A stretch of DNA of 64,000 nt from positions 184,749 to 248,748 of the forward strand of contig NZ_BDBF01000007.1 in assembly GCF_001612845.1 (NCBI RefSeq), given 5' to 3'. Below, piece after piece: positions 11,042 to 20,521 of this stretch. Numbering within the stretch: the stretch's first letter is position 1; the number at the start of each line of letters is the position of its first letter. The notes beneath the pieces were generated by a model, which worked only from the letters and a program-made list of their open reading frames with translations, searched no databases and was not told the origin of the DNA. A program made the translations under genes and the position numbers. The stretch is from Nocardia elegans NBRC 108235 (GTDB lineage: Bacteria; Actinomycetota; Actinomycetes; Mycobacteriales; Mycobacteriaceae).

Positions 11042-12262
11042 ATGGCAGTCAAGACCCTTCAGGATCTCCTTGCCGAGGGCGTGGAGGGGCGGGGCGTACT
11101 CGTGCGCTCCGACCTGAACGTTCCCCTCGACAACGGCGTGATCACCGATCCGGGCCGGATCATCGCCTCGGTGCCCACGATCAAGACGCTGGCCGAGGCC
11201 GGCGCCAAGGTCGTCGTCACCGCCCACCTGGGCCGCCCCAAGGGCGAACCCGATCCGAAGCTGTCGCTGGCGCCCGTCGCCGCGAAGCTGAGCGAGGAGC
11301 TGGGCCGCAACGTGCAGCTCGCCGGTGATGTGGTGGGCCAGGACGCGCTCGCGCGGTCCGAGGGCCTCACCGACGGTGATGTGCTGCTGCTGGAGAACAT
11401 TCGCTTCGATCCGCGCGAGACCAGCAAGGACGACGCCCAGCGCCAGAAGCTGGCCCGGGCGCTGGTGGAGCTGGTCGGCGACGACGGCGCGTTCGTCTCC
11501 GACGGCTTCGGGGTGGTGCACCGCAAGCAGGCCTCGGTCTACGACGTGGCGCAACTGCTGCCGCACTACGCGGGCACACTGGTGGCCGCGGAGGTCGACG
11601 TGCTGCGCAAGCTCACCACCGACACCGAGCGCCCGTACGCGGTCGTGCTCGGCGGTTCCAAGGTGTCGGACAAGCTCGCCGTGATCGAGGCGCTGGCCCC
11701 CAAGGTCGACACCCTCGTCATCGGTGGCGGTATGTGCTTCACCTTCCTTGCCGCTCAAGGTCTTTCGGTCGGCTCCTCGCTGCTGCAGGAGGAGATGGTC
11801 GATACCTGCAAGGAGCTGCTGGAGCGTTTCGCCGACGTCATCCACCTGCCGGTGGACATCGTGGCCGCGGACAAGTTCGCCGCGGACGCGGAGTCGAAGA
11901 CCGTGGCCGCCAACGAGATTCCCGAGGGCTGGATGGGCCTGGACATCGGTCCCGAGTCGGCCAAGCGCTTCGCCGCGCTGCTGACCGAGGCTCGGACGGT
12001 GTTCTGGAACGGGCCGATGGGTGTGTTCGAATTCGAGGCCTTCGCCGCGGGGACTCGCGCGGTGGCCGAGGCGCTGGTGAGTGCGACCGGTAAGGGCGCG
12101 TTCACCGTGGTCGGCGGCGGCGATTCGGCTGCGGCCGTGCGCACGCTCGGCCTGCCGGAGGACGGGTTCTCCCACATCTCCACCGGCGGCGGCGCCTCGC
12201 TGGAATACCTGGAGGGCAAACAGCTTCCGGGTATCAGCGTGCTCGAGGACGGGGAGGGCTGA
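11042..12262 (+). CDS. pgk: Phosphoglycerate kinase
   Basis: 406 residues, normal length. It transfers phosphate from 1,3-bisphosphoglycerate to ADP. The N-terminal substrate motif [14 protein letters not shown], the hinge region [16 protein letters not shown], the nucleotide motif NGPMGVFE and the C-terminal [12 protein letters not shown] are all present. ATG start at 11042, 4 bases after gap; only 2 bases separate its stop from tpiA. Translational coupling along the operon is likely. Confidence 0.98.
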   Translation: MAVKTLQDLLAEGVEGRGVLVRSDLNVPLDNGVITDPGRIIASVPTIKTLAEAGAKVVVTAHLGRPKGEPDPKLSLAPVAAKLSEELGRNVQLAGDVVGQDALARSEGLTDGDVLLLENIRFDPRETSKDDAQRQKLARALVELVGDDGAFVSDGFGVVHRKQASVYDVAQLLPHYAGTLVAAEVDVLRKLTTDTERPYAVVLGGSKVSDKLAVIEALAPKVDTLVIGGGMCFTFLAAQGLSVGSSLLQEEMVDTCKELLERFADVIHLPVDIVAADKFAADAESKTVAANEIPEGWMGLDIGPESAKRFAALLTEARTVFWNGPMGVFEFEAFAAGTRAVAEALVSATGKGAFTVVGGGDSAAAVRTLGLPEDGFSHISTGGGASLEYLEGKQLPGISVLEDGEG

Positions 12263-12264
12263 TC

Positions 12265-13050
12265 ATGGCACGCAAACCGTTGATCGCCGGCAACTGGAAG
12301 ATGAACCTCAATCACCTCGAGGCCATCGCCCTGGTGCAGAAGATCGCGTTCGCCCTGCCGGACAAGTACTTCGACAAGGTCGATGTCACGGTCATCCCGC
12401 CGTTCACCGACATCCGCAGCATCCAGACCCTCATCGAGGGCGACCGGCTGCGGCTCACCTTCGGTGCCCAGGATGTGTCGGTGCACGAATCCGGTGCCTA
12501 CACCGGTGAGATCAGTGCGGCGATGCTGGCGAAGCTGTCGTGCAGCTACGTCGTGGTCGGCCACTCGGAGCGGCGGCAGTACCACAACGAGGACGACGCC
12601 ACGGTGCTGGCGAAGGCCAAGAAGGTACTGCAGTACGACATGACGCCGATCGTCTGCATCGGCGAGGGGCTGGGCGTGCGCGAGGCGCAGACCCATGTGC
12701 AGTACAACCTCGAGCAGTTGCGGGGTTCGCTCAAGGGGCTGACGCCGGAGCAGATCGCGAAGGTCGTCATCGCCTACGAGCCGGTCTGGGCGATCGGTAC
12801 CGGTCGCGTCGCCACCCCGGCGGACGCGCAGGAGGTGTGCGGTGCGCTGCGCGCCGAACTGGCGGAGCTGGCCGGCCAAGAGGTCGCGGCGGGTGTGCGC
12901 ATCCTCTACGGCGGGTCGGTGAACGCCAAGAACGTCGGCGAGCTCATCGCGGCCGCCGATATCGACGGCGCGCTCGTCGGTGGCGCCTCGCTCAAGGGCG
13001 ACGAATTCGCGACCCTGTCGGCGATCGCCGCGGGCGGTCCGCTGCCCTGA
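12265..13050 (+). CDS. tpiA: Triosephosphate isomerase
   Basis: 261 residues, full length. It interconverts dihydroxyacetone phosphate and glyceraldehyde 3-phosphate. Catalytic residues are visible: Asn10 and Lys12 (AGNWKMN), His100 (VVVGHSERR) and Glu172 ([11 protein letters not shown]), plus the phosphate-binding LYGGSVN. It is the last gene of the operon; a strong hairpin follows at 13090. In related genomes secG follows at once, but here secG is 9.4 kb away. Confidence 0.98.
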   Translation: MARKPLIAGNWKMNLNHLEAIALVQKIAFALPDKYFDKVDVTVIPPFTDIRSIQTLIEGDRLRLTFGAQDVSVHESGAYTGEISAAMLAKLSCSYVVVGHSERRQYHNEDDATVLAKAKKVLQYDMTPIVCIGEGLGVREAQTHVQYNLEQLRGSLKGLTPEQIAKVVIAYEPVWAIGTGRVATPADAQEVCGALRAELAELAGQEVAAGVRILYGGSVNAKNVGELIAAADIDGALVGGASLKGDEFATLSAIAAGGPLP

Positions 13051-13089
13051 TCGCCATGGGCGGGTAATCGCCTGCAGCACAAAACGATT

Positions 13090-13125
13090 CGGCCCCGGTT
13101 TCCGCGTACTGCGGAACCGGGGCCG
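13090..13125. terminator. Bidirectional terminator between tpiA and a methyltransferase gene
   Basis: A stem of about 15 bp with one bulged base: CGGCCCCGGTT-TCCGC, a 5-base loop, then GCGGA-ACCGGGGCCG. On the minus strand it is followed by a short T run. It lies between the convergent tpiA and methyltransferase genes and can end both. Confidence 0.8.
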
Positions 13126-13144
13126 ACGTCGTGGAGCAACCGGA

Positions 13145-13987
13145 TCAGGGTTTGCGCGCCACCGCACCGAGCATCGACACCGCCTCCGGCCGGGGATGGG
13201 CACGCCGGGATTCGGTGGGCCAGTGGATGACCGATCCGATCCCGGGTTCGACGAGTTCGAGGCCGGTGAAGAATCGGCTGAACTCGGCTGTCGAGCGCAG
13301 CCGGAACGGGATACCGCTGCGCTTGTTGGCCTGTTCGCTGTCGGCGAGGTCTTCTTCGGAGAGGTGATCGCTGGTGGCATGCGACATGACCAGATAGCTG
13401 CCCGGCGCCAGCGCGTCGACCCACTGGCGCACCATGTCGTAGGGACGGTCCTCGTCGGTGAAGAAATGCACGACAGCGAGCATCATCAGAGCCACCGGTT
13501 GCGACAGATCCAAGGTGGCGAGCAGCTCCGGATGGGTGAGGATGCGCTCGCGGTCGCGCGCGTCGGCTTCCAGATAGGCGGTCGCCCCCTCGGGGGCGCT
13601 GTCGAGCAGGCTGCGGGCGTGCAGGGCGACGATCGGATCGTTGTCGACGTAGACGATGCGGGAATCGGGCGCGGCGGCCTGCGCGATCTCGTGCACGTTT
13701 CCGGCGGTCGGCAGGCCGGCGCCGAGGTCCAGGAATTGCCGGATACCGACCTCGGCCGACAGATAACCGACCACTCGGTGCAGGAAGGCCCGATTCTCCA
13801 GCGCGGAGATCTGCACGCTCGGAAAAGCCTCGGCGACCGCTTCCGCGGAGGCGCGGTCGGCCTCGAAGTTGTCCTTACCGCCGAGCCAGTAGTCGTAACG
13901 CCGGGCCGGATGCGGGGTGGTGACATCGATACCGGGTGGCGCCACGGGATCCGTATGCGGGCCGTGTGATCCGGTCACTGGTTCCAT
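13145..13987 (-). CDS. SAM-dependent methyltransferase, DUF574 family
   Basis: 280 residues from the ATG at 13987, chosen because GGAAGAGG lies just upstream; an ATG at 14038 would add 17 residues. The start of the domain reads PHPARRYDYWLGGKDNFEAD, the hallmark of the actinobacterial DUF574/Methyltransf_19 family. Next come an AdoMet-binding segment (FLDLGAGLPTAGNVHE) and IVYVDNDPIVALHAR. Actinomycete genomes carry many copies with unknown substrates. It is convergent with tpiA and divergent from the P450 gene. Confidence 0.88.
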   Translation of the reverse strand: MEPVTGSHGPHTDPVAPPGIDVTTPHPARRYDYWLGGKDNFEADRASAEAVAEAFPSVQISALENRAFLHRVVGYLSAEVGIRQFLDLGAGLPTAGNVHEIAQAAAPDSRIVYVDNDPIVALHARSLLDSAPEGATAYLEADARDRERILTHPELLATLDLSQPVALMMLAVVHFFTDEDRPYDMVRQWVDALAPGSYLVMSHATSDHLSEEDLADSEQANKRSGIPFRLRSTAEFSRFFTGLELVEPGIGSVIHWPTESRRAHPRPEAVSMLGAVARKP

Positions 13988-14097
13988 GACACCTCTTCCT
14001 TCTGTCGGCGGCGACGAACCATTATCGACTACTGTCATCCTGTCAGCTCGGATGGCGAACCGGCGCGGCCCCCGCCGTGCGGTCGGGGAGGTCGAAG

Positions 14098-15273
14098 ATG
14101 TCAGTGCAATTCAGTCCGTACGATTTCGGCATTCACGACGATCCGTATCCGGTCTACGCGCAGTTGCGCGAGCAGGCGCCGGTGTTCCGCAACTCCGACG
14201 ACGACTTCTGGGCGCTGTCGCGCTACGCCGATGTGCTTGCCGCACTGCGTGATTCGGACCGCTTCTCGAGCGCCAACGGGCTGCGGATGGAACCGGCCTT
14301 CTGGGGCCCGCAGGCCGAGCAGTTCTTCTCCTTCGTGGCGATGGACCCGCCGAAACACACTCGCGTGCGCGGCCTGGTCACGCGCGCGTTCACCGCGCGC
14401 CGGGTGCAGGCGCTGGCGCCGCGGCTGCGCGAGATCGCCATCGGCCTGCTGGAGCCGCTGCTCGAACGCGGCAGTTTCGACCTGATGACCGAGTTCGCGG
14501 GCCCGTATCCGACCGAGGTCATCTCCGAACTGGTCGGCGTGCCGACCGCGGATCGCGATCTGGTGCGCAAACTCGGCATGGAGATCATGTACACCGAGGA
14601 GGAGTCGACCGATCTGCGGCCGGAGGCGATGCAGGCGATCGGCGCCCTGGTCGGCTACTACACCGAGCTGACCATCGAACGCAGTAAGCACCGCACCGAC
14701 GATCTGCTGTCCGGTCTGCTCGACGCCGCCGACGGGGACGACCGGCTCACCCCGGAGGAAATCGTGGGCGTGCTGATCCTGCTGATCGGCGCGGGGATCG
14801 AGACGACCATGCTCACGCTGGGCAATATCTGGTACGCCGGGTGGGCGCATCCGGCCCAGCGGGCCGCGGCGCTCGGGCGCGTCGACGACTGGATCGCCGA
14901 GGGCATGCGCTACGACCCGGCGACCCAGTCGCAGTTGCGCACCACCACCGAGGCTGTCGAACTGCACGGCGTCACGATTCCGGCGGGCGCGCGGATGCTG
15001 TTGCTGACCGGTTCGGCGAACCGCGATCCCGAGGTCTTCGACCGGCCCGATGTCTTCGATCTCGATCGCGACACCTCCGATGCGCTGGTCTTCGGCAGCG
15101 GCCGCCACCACTGCCTCGGCTCGAATCTGGGCCTGCTGGAGTTGCGGACCGCGCTCGGGGAGATCACCGCCCGCGTCGCCGACTACGACATCGATCCGTC
15201 CGGGCTGCGCCGCATCCACTCCTCGAACAATCGCGGTTTCGCCGCGCTGCCGACAACGGTCACACTGCGCTGA
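14098..15273 (+). CDS. Cytochrome P450
   Basis: 391 residues from the ATG at 14098, which has a GGGGAGG ribosome site; an upstream in-frame start at 14077 is less likely. The heme-binding loop VFGSGRHHCLGSN places the proximal cysteine near residue 339. The I-helix has LLIGAGIETTMLTL and the K-helix ExxR is EGMRYD. This is a soluble class I bacterial P450 that needs ferredoxin and a reductase; neither is encoded nearby. The substrate is unknown. The downstream gene is convergent, with only 13 bp between. Confidence 0.93.
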   Translation: MSVQFSPYDFGIHDDPYPVYAQLREQAPVFRNSDDDFWALSRYADVLAALRDSDRFSSANGLRMEPAFWGPQAEQFFSFVAMDPPKHTRVRGLVTRAFTARRVQALAPRLREIAIGLLEPLLERGSFDLMTEFAGPYPTEVISELVGVPTADRDLVRKLGMEIMYTEEESTDLRPEAMQAIGALVGYYTELTIERSKHRTDDLLSGLLDAADGDDRLTPEEIVGVLILLIGAGIETTMLTLGNIWYAGWAHPAQRAAALGRVDDWIAEGMRYDPATQSQLRTTTEAVELHGVTIPAGARMLLLTGSANRDPEVFDRPDVFDLDRDTSDALVFGSGRHHCLGSNLGLLELRTALGEITARVADYDIDPSGLRRIHSSNNRGFAALPTTVTLR

Positions 15274-15286
15274 TCATCGGCGGCCG

Positions 15287-17719
15287 CTAATCCTCGTGGA
15301 GCGGGCCGGATTTCAGTAACCGATGCGCCGCGGCCTCGATCGCCGCTTCGCTCAGCAGCACCAGTTCTGCGGCGGGTCCGAGCGGGACGAAACTGTCGGC
15401 GCTGGTGACGCGGGCGAGGGGGCCGTCGAAACCGCCGTCGAGCAGTGCGGTGCACACCGATTCCGAAACCCCGCCGCTGCGGCGGGTCTCGTCGGCGACG
15501 AGAACGGCGCCGGTAGCGCGGGCGTGGTGCAGCAGATCGTCGACGGGAAGAGGTGTGAGCCAGCGCAGGTCGAGCACCCGCGCGCGAATGCCGCTGTCCG
15601 CCAAGCGCTGTGCGACGCGCAGGCTCATCGGTACACCGTTGGCGAAAGTGACGATCGTGAGATCCGTGCCGTCGCCGTGGATTCGGGCCCGGCCGAGCGA
15701 TACCGGATCCTCGTGGGGGGTGGCGAGCCAGCCCCCGTCGCCGGGGCGGTGCAGGTCGCGGGTGTGGTACAGGGCGATCGGTTCGAGGTAGAGACACACC
15801 CGGCCCTCGCTGCGAGCGGCCTCCACGCACCGGCGCAACATCGCGGCGGCGTCGTCGGCCCGGGCCGGCGCCGCGACCACCACGCCGGGGATATCACGCA
15901 GCGCCGCAACGGAATTGTCGTTGTGGAAGTGCCCGCCGAAGCCACGCTGATAGGCGAACGAGGCGATCCGCACCACCATGGGGTTGTGGTACCGCCCCGC
16001 GGAGAAATACGGCAGGGTCGCCGCCTCACCCCGGATCTGGTCCAGGGCATTGTGCACGTAGGCGAGATACTGGATCTCCGGAATCGGGACGAATCCGGCG
16101 AGTCCGGCGCCCAGCGCGGTGCCGAGCACGCTCTGCTCGTCCAGCAGGCTGTCGAACACCCGCCGCGCCCCGAACTGCCGCTGCAGCCCCTTGGTCACGC
16201 CGTAGACGCCACCCTTGCGGCCGACGTCCTCGCCGAAAACCAGCACATCGGGGTCGTGGTCGAGAAACGACGCCAGCGTGTGGTTGATCGCCTGCGCCAG
16301 CGTCATCGGCCCGGCGCGATCGGCGGTCTGCTCCGAGGCCCCGGCATGCGAGCGCGGCGCCGGACTCGTCTCGCCGTCCGTCGAGGTGCCGGTGGAATCC
16401 GCGGGTACCGTGGGGGAGCCACCGAAGTCGGTGCGGTGTGCCGATTCGGCGGCCGACGCGGACTCGGTCCGGGACACTGGATGCTCGAAAGGATCTGTCC
16501 GCGCAGCGCTCTCGGACTGCTGCGGCGAGGCCGTGGTGGCAGCGGCCGGCGTGCGGTCTCCGGCGCGGGGGCCCGGCTTCGGATTCGGCGAAGGCTGTCG
16601 GGCACGTCCGAATTCCAGGGGCGCCCGGATCGCCTCGGCCGAGTCCAGATGCGGTTCTTCGGCCACCTGTGCCGCCGTCGCCGCCACGCGGGCGCCGATC
16701 GCGTCGTAGTGGGCGAGAACTTCTCCGGCGGTGGCGGCACCGATCTCGACGAGCAACCGGGCCGTCGCGGCGACCGGATCGCGGCGGCGGTCGGCCTCGA
16801 TGTCCTCGGGCCGGCGGTACGCCGACTCCACGTCGGATCCGGCGTGCCCGAGCAGCCGCACCGTGCGCAGCCGCAACAGTGCGGGACGCCGCCGGGCACG
16901 CACGGATTCCGAGGCCGCCGACGCCACCGACAGGGCCTGCCGGAGATCGGAGCCGTCGGCGTCGAAATACCGCAGCCCCGGTCGCGATCCGAAGGCCGCT
17001 TCGATCCAGCCCGGGGGAGTGGGCACGCTGATGCCGAGACCGTTGTCCTCGCAGACGAACAGCAGCGGCATCGGAATACCCTGGTGCGCGGTATGGATCG
17101 CGGCGTTGATCGCACCGGTCGCGGTGGAATGATTGGCCGACGCGTCGCCGAATGTGCACAGTACCACCGCATCTCGCGGCCACGGCGTGTCCCGGCCCAG
17201 CCGGCGGGCCCGATCGAGCGCGAAGGCCAGACCCATCGCGCGGGGGAGATGCGAGGCGATGGTCGAGGTCTGCGGTATCACCGACGCGGGCGCACTGCCG
17301 AACACCTTGTGCCGCCCGCCCGAGATCGGATCGGAGGCCGCCGCGACGACTCCCAGCAGCACGTCACGGATCGGGTCCAGTCCCGGGATCTGCCGGCAGC
17401 GGTGCACGAAGAACGCACCGGACCGGTAGTGCAACAGCGCCGGATCAGTGCTGCGCAATGCCTGCGCCAGCACCACATTGCCCTCGTGCCCGCTGGACCC
17501 GATGCTGTAGTACCCGCGCTTGCTCGCGCCGAGCCGCCGTGCCGCGAAATCCAGATGCCGGCTCGTGGCCTGAGCATCGAACAAGTCCAGACACGTCCCG
17601 ACGGTGATCGGACTGCCGCTGCCGATCGGATCGGTGGCGGCGCGCCGCGGTCCCGGCCGCACCTTCGCCAGGGATATACGCAACCAGTCGTCGAGAAGCT
17701 CTTCCGGGCCCGCAGTCAC
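15287..17719 (-). CDS. Fused alpha/beta E1 component of a 2-oxoacid dehydrogenase
   Basis: 810 residues combining both E1 subunits. Residues 1-372 are an alpha-type thiamine diphosphate domain; its cofactor motif is GDAS (191-194) with EDN (224-226), where classical E1 alpha has GDG and NN. Residues about 373-471 form a Pro/Ser/Ala/Thr-rich linker. Residues 472-810 are an E1 beta/transketolase C-like domain (FGEDVGRKGGVYGVTKGLQ, then VVAAPARADDAAAML). It should decarboxylate a 2-oxoacid, most likely branched-chain or pyruvate-like, and pass the acyl group to an E2. No E2 or E3 lies nearby. GTG start at 17719 with GGAGGG unusually close. Confidence 0.88.
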   Translation of the reverse strand: MTAGPEELLDDWLRISLAKVRPGPRRAATDPIGSGSPITVGTCLDLFDAQATSRHLDFAARRLGASKRGYYSIGSSGHEGNVVLAQALRSTDPALLHYRSGAFFVHRCRQIPGLDPIRDVLLGVVAAASDPISGGRHKVFGSAPASVIPQTSTIASHLPRAMGLAFALDRARRLGRDTPWPRDAVVLCTFGDASANHSTATGAINAAIHTAHQGIPMPLLFVCEDNGLGISVPTPPGWIEAAFGSRPGLRYFDADGSDLRQALSVASAASESVRARRRPALLRLRTVRLLGHAGSDVESAYRRPEDIEADRRRDPVAATARLLVEIGAATAGEVLAHYDAIGARVAATAAQVAEEPHLDSAEAIRAPLEFGRARQPSPNPKPGPRAGDRTPAAATTASPQQSESAARTDPFEHPVSRTESASAAESAHRTDFGGSPTVPADSTGTSTDGETSPAPRSHAGASEQTADRAGPMTLAQAINHTLASFLDHDPDVLVFGEDVGRKGGVYGVTKGLQRQFGARRVFDSLLDEQSVLGTALGAGLAGFVPIPEIQYLAYVHNALDQIRGEAATLPYFSAGRYHNPMVVRIASFAYQRGFGGHFHNDNSVAALRDIPGVVVAAPARADDAAAMLRRCVEAARSEGRVCLYLEPIALYHTRDLHRPGDGGWLATPHEDPVSLGRARIHGDGTDLTIVTFANGVPMSLRVAQRLADSGIRARVLDLRWLTPLPVDDLLHHARATGAVLVADETRRSGGVSESVCTALLDGGFDGPLARVTSADSFVPLGPAAELVLLSEAAIEAAAHRLLKSGPLHED

Positions 17720-17851
17720 CCCTCCATCATGTCGCGTGGGACCGCCCGCGCACCGGATTGGGTGCGCGGGCGGTCGAAGCGAACTCGCCGGCCTACCCGA
17801 GCGAGTCGATCAGAGCGTGGCGGGGCCGGCAGGGGAGAGAAGCGCGGTGTC

Positions 17852-18532
17852 CTACCGCTGTTCGGCCGGCCGGTGGGAATGTTCGGTGTGTCCCGTGTGG
17901 CCCGCGAGCAGCTTGGCGAACGGCGTCACCTCGCCGAGGTGGTTGCCCGACTGCCGGGTCCGAGCCGGTTCGGGGAGGAACCCGTCCACGCCGGTCGGTA
18001 CCGCGACCACCAGGGTGGCGAATTCGGCCGCGGCGCGGTGGATCCGCTCACCCAGTCCGGCCGAACCGAAATCCTCGGTCGCGGCGAACACGCCGGTCGG
18101 AACGACGACGGCGCGCAGGTAGGTGAACAGCGGCCGCATCGCGTGCTCGAGCACCAGCGCGTGCCGGGCGGTTCCCGCCGTGGCGGCGATGAGCACCGGC
18201 ATGGCGTTGAGCGCCTCGGTGTCGAGCACGTCGACGAACATCTTGAACAGCCCGGAGTAGCTCGCGGCGAACACCGGGGTGACGGCGATGAGGCCGTCGG
18301 CTGCGGACACCTTCTCCCGTGCCGCCGCCACCGCGGGCGTCGGCAGGCCGCCGGAGACCATCGTGGCGGCGAGATCGCTTGCCAGATCCCGTAATTCGAT
18401 GACCTCGATGGTCACGGCCTCACCGCGGGCGCCGACGGCCGAGGCCACCGCGTCGGCAAGTTGATCGGCGAGCAGGCGGGTGCTCGACGGCTGCGACAAC
18501 CCGGCGGTGAGTACGACAACGGTGTGCGACAT
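17852..18532 (-). CDS. FMN reductase paired with a luciferase-like enzyme (CE1759 type)
   Basis: 226 residues of the NADPH-dependent FMN reductase flavodoxin-like fold: it opens VVVLTAGLSQPSSTRLLADQ and has the FMN loop AVTPVFAASYSGLFKMFVD. It matches the CE1759-type family that occurs next to CE1758-type luciferase-like monooxygenases, as here. Its job is to supply reduced FMN to that partner. ATG start at 18532; 51 bp separate it from the partner's stop, so both are probably on one transcript. Confidence 0.88.
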   Translation of the reverse strand: MSHTVVVLTAGLSQPSSTRLLADQLADAVASAVGARGEAVTIEVIELRDLASDLAATMVSGGLPTPAVAAAREKVSAADGLIAVTPVFAASYSGLFKMFVDVLDTEALNAMPVLIAATAGTARHALVLEHAMRPLFTYLRAVVVPTGVFAATEDFGSAGLGERIHRAAAEFATLVVAVPTGVDGFLPEPARTRQSGNHLGEVTPFAKLLAGHTGHTEHSHRPAEQR

Positions 18533-18583
18533 GGGTTTTCGTCCCTCGTTCGATGCGGTCGGATGAATACGCGGTGGGATGAA

Positions 18584-19723
18584 TCAGGCCTGCTCGGCCG
18601 CGGCCAGCAGCCGCTCACGCGCCGGCTCCACCAGATGATGCGGCGCCTCCGGACCGTCGGCCACCAGCGACGCGTGGGTCGGCGGATCGCTGGGAACGTG
18701 CGCGGGACGGCGCAATTCGAATTCCTTGCGCAGCACCGGCACCACCTCGCGGCCCAGGATCTCGACCTGTTCCAGGGCGACGTCGATGGGCAGGCCGGCG
18801 TGGTCGATCAGGAACAGCTGGCGCTGGTAGTCACCGGCGTAGTCGGCGAAGCCGAGGGTGCGCTCGATGACCTGCTCGGGAGTACCGACGGTCAGCGGCG
18901 TCATCTCGCTGAAATCCTCCAGCGACGGACCGTGCCCGTAGACCGGCGCGTTGTCGAAGTACGGCCGGAAGAACTTCTTGGCCTCCGCTTCGGTCTCGGC
19001 CATGAACACCTGCCCGCCCAGACCGACGATCGCCTGGTCGGCCGAGCCGTGACCGTAGTGCTCGAACCGCTGCCGGTACAGCCGCACCATCTCCTCGGTG
19101 TGTTCCTTGTTCCAGAAGATGTTGTTGTGGAAGAAGCCGTCGCCGTAATAGGCGGCCTGCTCGGCGATCTCCGGCGAACGGATCGAGCCGTGCCACACGA
19201 ACGGCGGCGTGCCGTCCAGCGGTGCGGGAGTCGCGGTGAATCCCTGCAGCGGCGTGCGGAACTGGCCCTGCCAGTCGACCACCGGTTCGCGCCACAGCCG
19301 GCGCAGCAGGTGGTAGTTCTCGATCGCGAGCTCGACGCCCTTGCGGATGTCCTTGCCGAACCACGGGTAGACCGGCCCGGTGTTGCCGCGGCCCATCATC
19401 AGGTCGACCCGGCCGCCCGACAGATGCTGCAGCATCGCGTAATCCTCGGCGATCTTCACCGGGTCGTTGGTGGTGATGAGCGTGGTCGAGGTCGACAACT
19501 GCAATTTCTCGGTGCGCGCCGCGACCCACCCGAGCATGGTGGTGGGCGAGGACGGCACGAACGGCGGATTGTGGTGCTCGCCGGTGGCGAACACGTCCAG
19601 CCCGACCTCCTCGGCCTTCAGGGCCAGGCGCATCATCGCGTCGATGCGCTCGCCCTCCGTGGGCGCGATGCCGGTGGTCGGATCGACGGTGACGTCGCCG
19701 ACGGTGAAGATGCCGAACTGCAT
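18584..19723 (-). CDS. Luciferase-like flavin-dependent monooxygenase (CE1758 type)
   Basis: 379 residues. It starts MQFGIFTVGDVTVDPTTG at 19723, after an AGGAGG site; the frame stays open upstream, but family and ribosome site both support this start. The TIM-barrel LLM fold shows DVFATGEHHNPPF, VGLGGQVFMAETEAEAKKF and LMMGRGNTGPVYPWFG. The enzyme uses reduced FMN and oxygen on an unknown substrate. It is the first gene of the LLM-FMN reductase pair and divergent from a TetR gene, with two inverted repeats in the gap. Confidence 0.9.
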   Translation of the reverse strand: MQFGIFTVGDVTVDPTTGIAPTEGERIDAMMRLALKAEEVGLDVFATGEHHNPPFVPSSPTTMLGWVAARTEKLQLSTSTTLITTNDPVKIAEDYAMLQHLSGGRVDLMMGRGNTGPVYPWFGKDIRKGVELAIENYHLLRRLWREPVVDWQGQFRTPLQGFTATPAPLDGTPPFVWHGSIRSPEIAEQAAYYGDGFFHNNIFWNKEHTEEMVRLYRQRFEHYGHGSADQAIVGLGGQVFMAETEAEAKKFFRPYFDNAPVYGHGPSLEDFSEMTPLTVGTPEQVIERTLGFADYAGDYQRQLFLIDHAGLPIDVALEQVEILGREVVPVLRKEFELRRPAHVPSDPPTHASLVADGPEAPHHLVEPARERLLAAAEQA

Positions 19724-19749
19724 GGCCGCCTCCTGAGATCTGATCAAAA

Positions 19750-19765
19750 GTTCAATCACCTGAAC
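19750..19765. promoter_or_regulatory. Inverted repeat in the LLM/TetR intergenic region
   Basis: GTTCA-N6-TGAAC, 5-bp arms, between the divergent LLM and TetR genes. It may be a second operator beside the stronger palindrome at 19836. Confidence 0.3.
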
Positions 19766-19835
19766 GAGGGCCGCTGTCCCAGTATTCCTTGACATGTCCA
19801 CTACCCGAGAAACGGCCGGTGCGCAGCACTTTGTC

Positions 19836-19854
19836 TCACTGATTCAATCAGTGA
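19836..19854. promoter_or_regulatory. Perfect palindrome, candidate TetR operator
   Basis: TCACTGATT-C-AATCAGTGA: two exact 9-bp arms around one base. It lies 36 bp before the TetR start and 113 bp before the LLM start. Size and symmetry fit a TetR-dimer operator controlling the TetR-OYE-SDR operon, and perhaps the divergent LLM pair. Confidence 0.65.
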
Positions 19855-19889
19855 TTGATAGTTGTTCTGTGTCGTGGTTCACTAACGGC

Positions 19890-20519
19890 ATGGGCGAGAA
19901 GGTGGCAGCCGGTACCCGGTCCAAACTGCTGGCGGCAGCGGAGCGGTTACTGCTGACCGAGCGCTACGAGGACGTCTCGGTGCGGGCGATCTGCGTGGCC
20001 GCGGGCGCCAACCCGGCCGCGGTGCACTACCACTTCGGCTCCAAGGAGGCGCTGATCGCCGCCCTCATCGAGGATCGGCTCGGACCGCTGTGGGCCGAGG
20101 GGCTGGCGGCGGCCACCGCCACCGAGCCGAGCTCGGTCCCGGCCGTGGTCGACGCGGTGCTCGCGCCGTTCGTCGAGCTCGCCGCCGACCCGATGGGCCG
20201 GTTGCATCTGCGGCTGCTGGCCGGATTGATCCTGCGCCGGCGGCCGATGTCCTGGCAGCACCAGTGGTTCCGGATGGAGTCGTGGTCACAGCTGCTGCCG
20301 GAGCTGACCTCCGGTGAGGCACGCCGCCGCTGGCAGCTGGCCTTCGACCTGATCATCATGCGCTTCGGCAGCACCGAGGACTACGACATCGCGCCGTCCG
20401 CGGTGGCGACGCTGCGCGAATTCGTCATCGCCGGGTTGGCCGCACCGCCGCCCGCTACCGGTGCCTCGCATCCCGCCGCGCCCGCCTCCACCGCTTCGCA
20501 TACCGCCGTACAGGAGTAG
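19890..20519 (+). CDS. TetR-family transcriptional regulator
   Basis: 209 residues from the ATG at 19890; a start at 19794 would put the palindromic operator inside the gene, so the later start is preferred. The helix-turn-helix is clear: LLAAAERLLLTERYEDVSVR, then AAGANPAAVHYHFGSKEAL. The C-terminal ligand domain ends in a short Ala/Pro/Thr-rich tail. The stop is 2 bases before the OYE gene, so it is the first gene of TetR-OYE-SDR and probably represses its own operon until an inducer, perhaps the enzymes' substrate, is bound. Confidence 0.92.
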   Translation: MGEKVAAGTRSKLLAAAERLLLTERYEDVSVRAICVAAGANPAAVHYHFGSKEALIAALIEDRLGPLWAEGLAAATATEPSSVPAVVDAVLAPFVELAADPMGRLHLRLLAGLILRRRPMSWQHQWFRMESWSQLLPELTSGEARRRWQLAFDLIIMRFGSTEDYDIAPSAVATLREFVIAGLAAPPPATGASHPAAPASTASHTAVQE

Positions 20520-20521
20520 TA

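Noticed and set aside
15323..18394. A 1023-codon open frame on the plus strand opposite the fused E1 gene
   Set aside because: It mirrors the GC-rich codon pattern of the E1 and FMN reductase genes and has no domain-like sequence; the minus-strand proteins have clear motifs.
19789..19794. TTGACA as a -35 box for the TetR gene
   Set aside because: No acceptable -10 lies 16-19 bp downstream.
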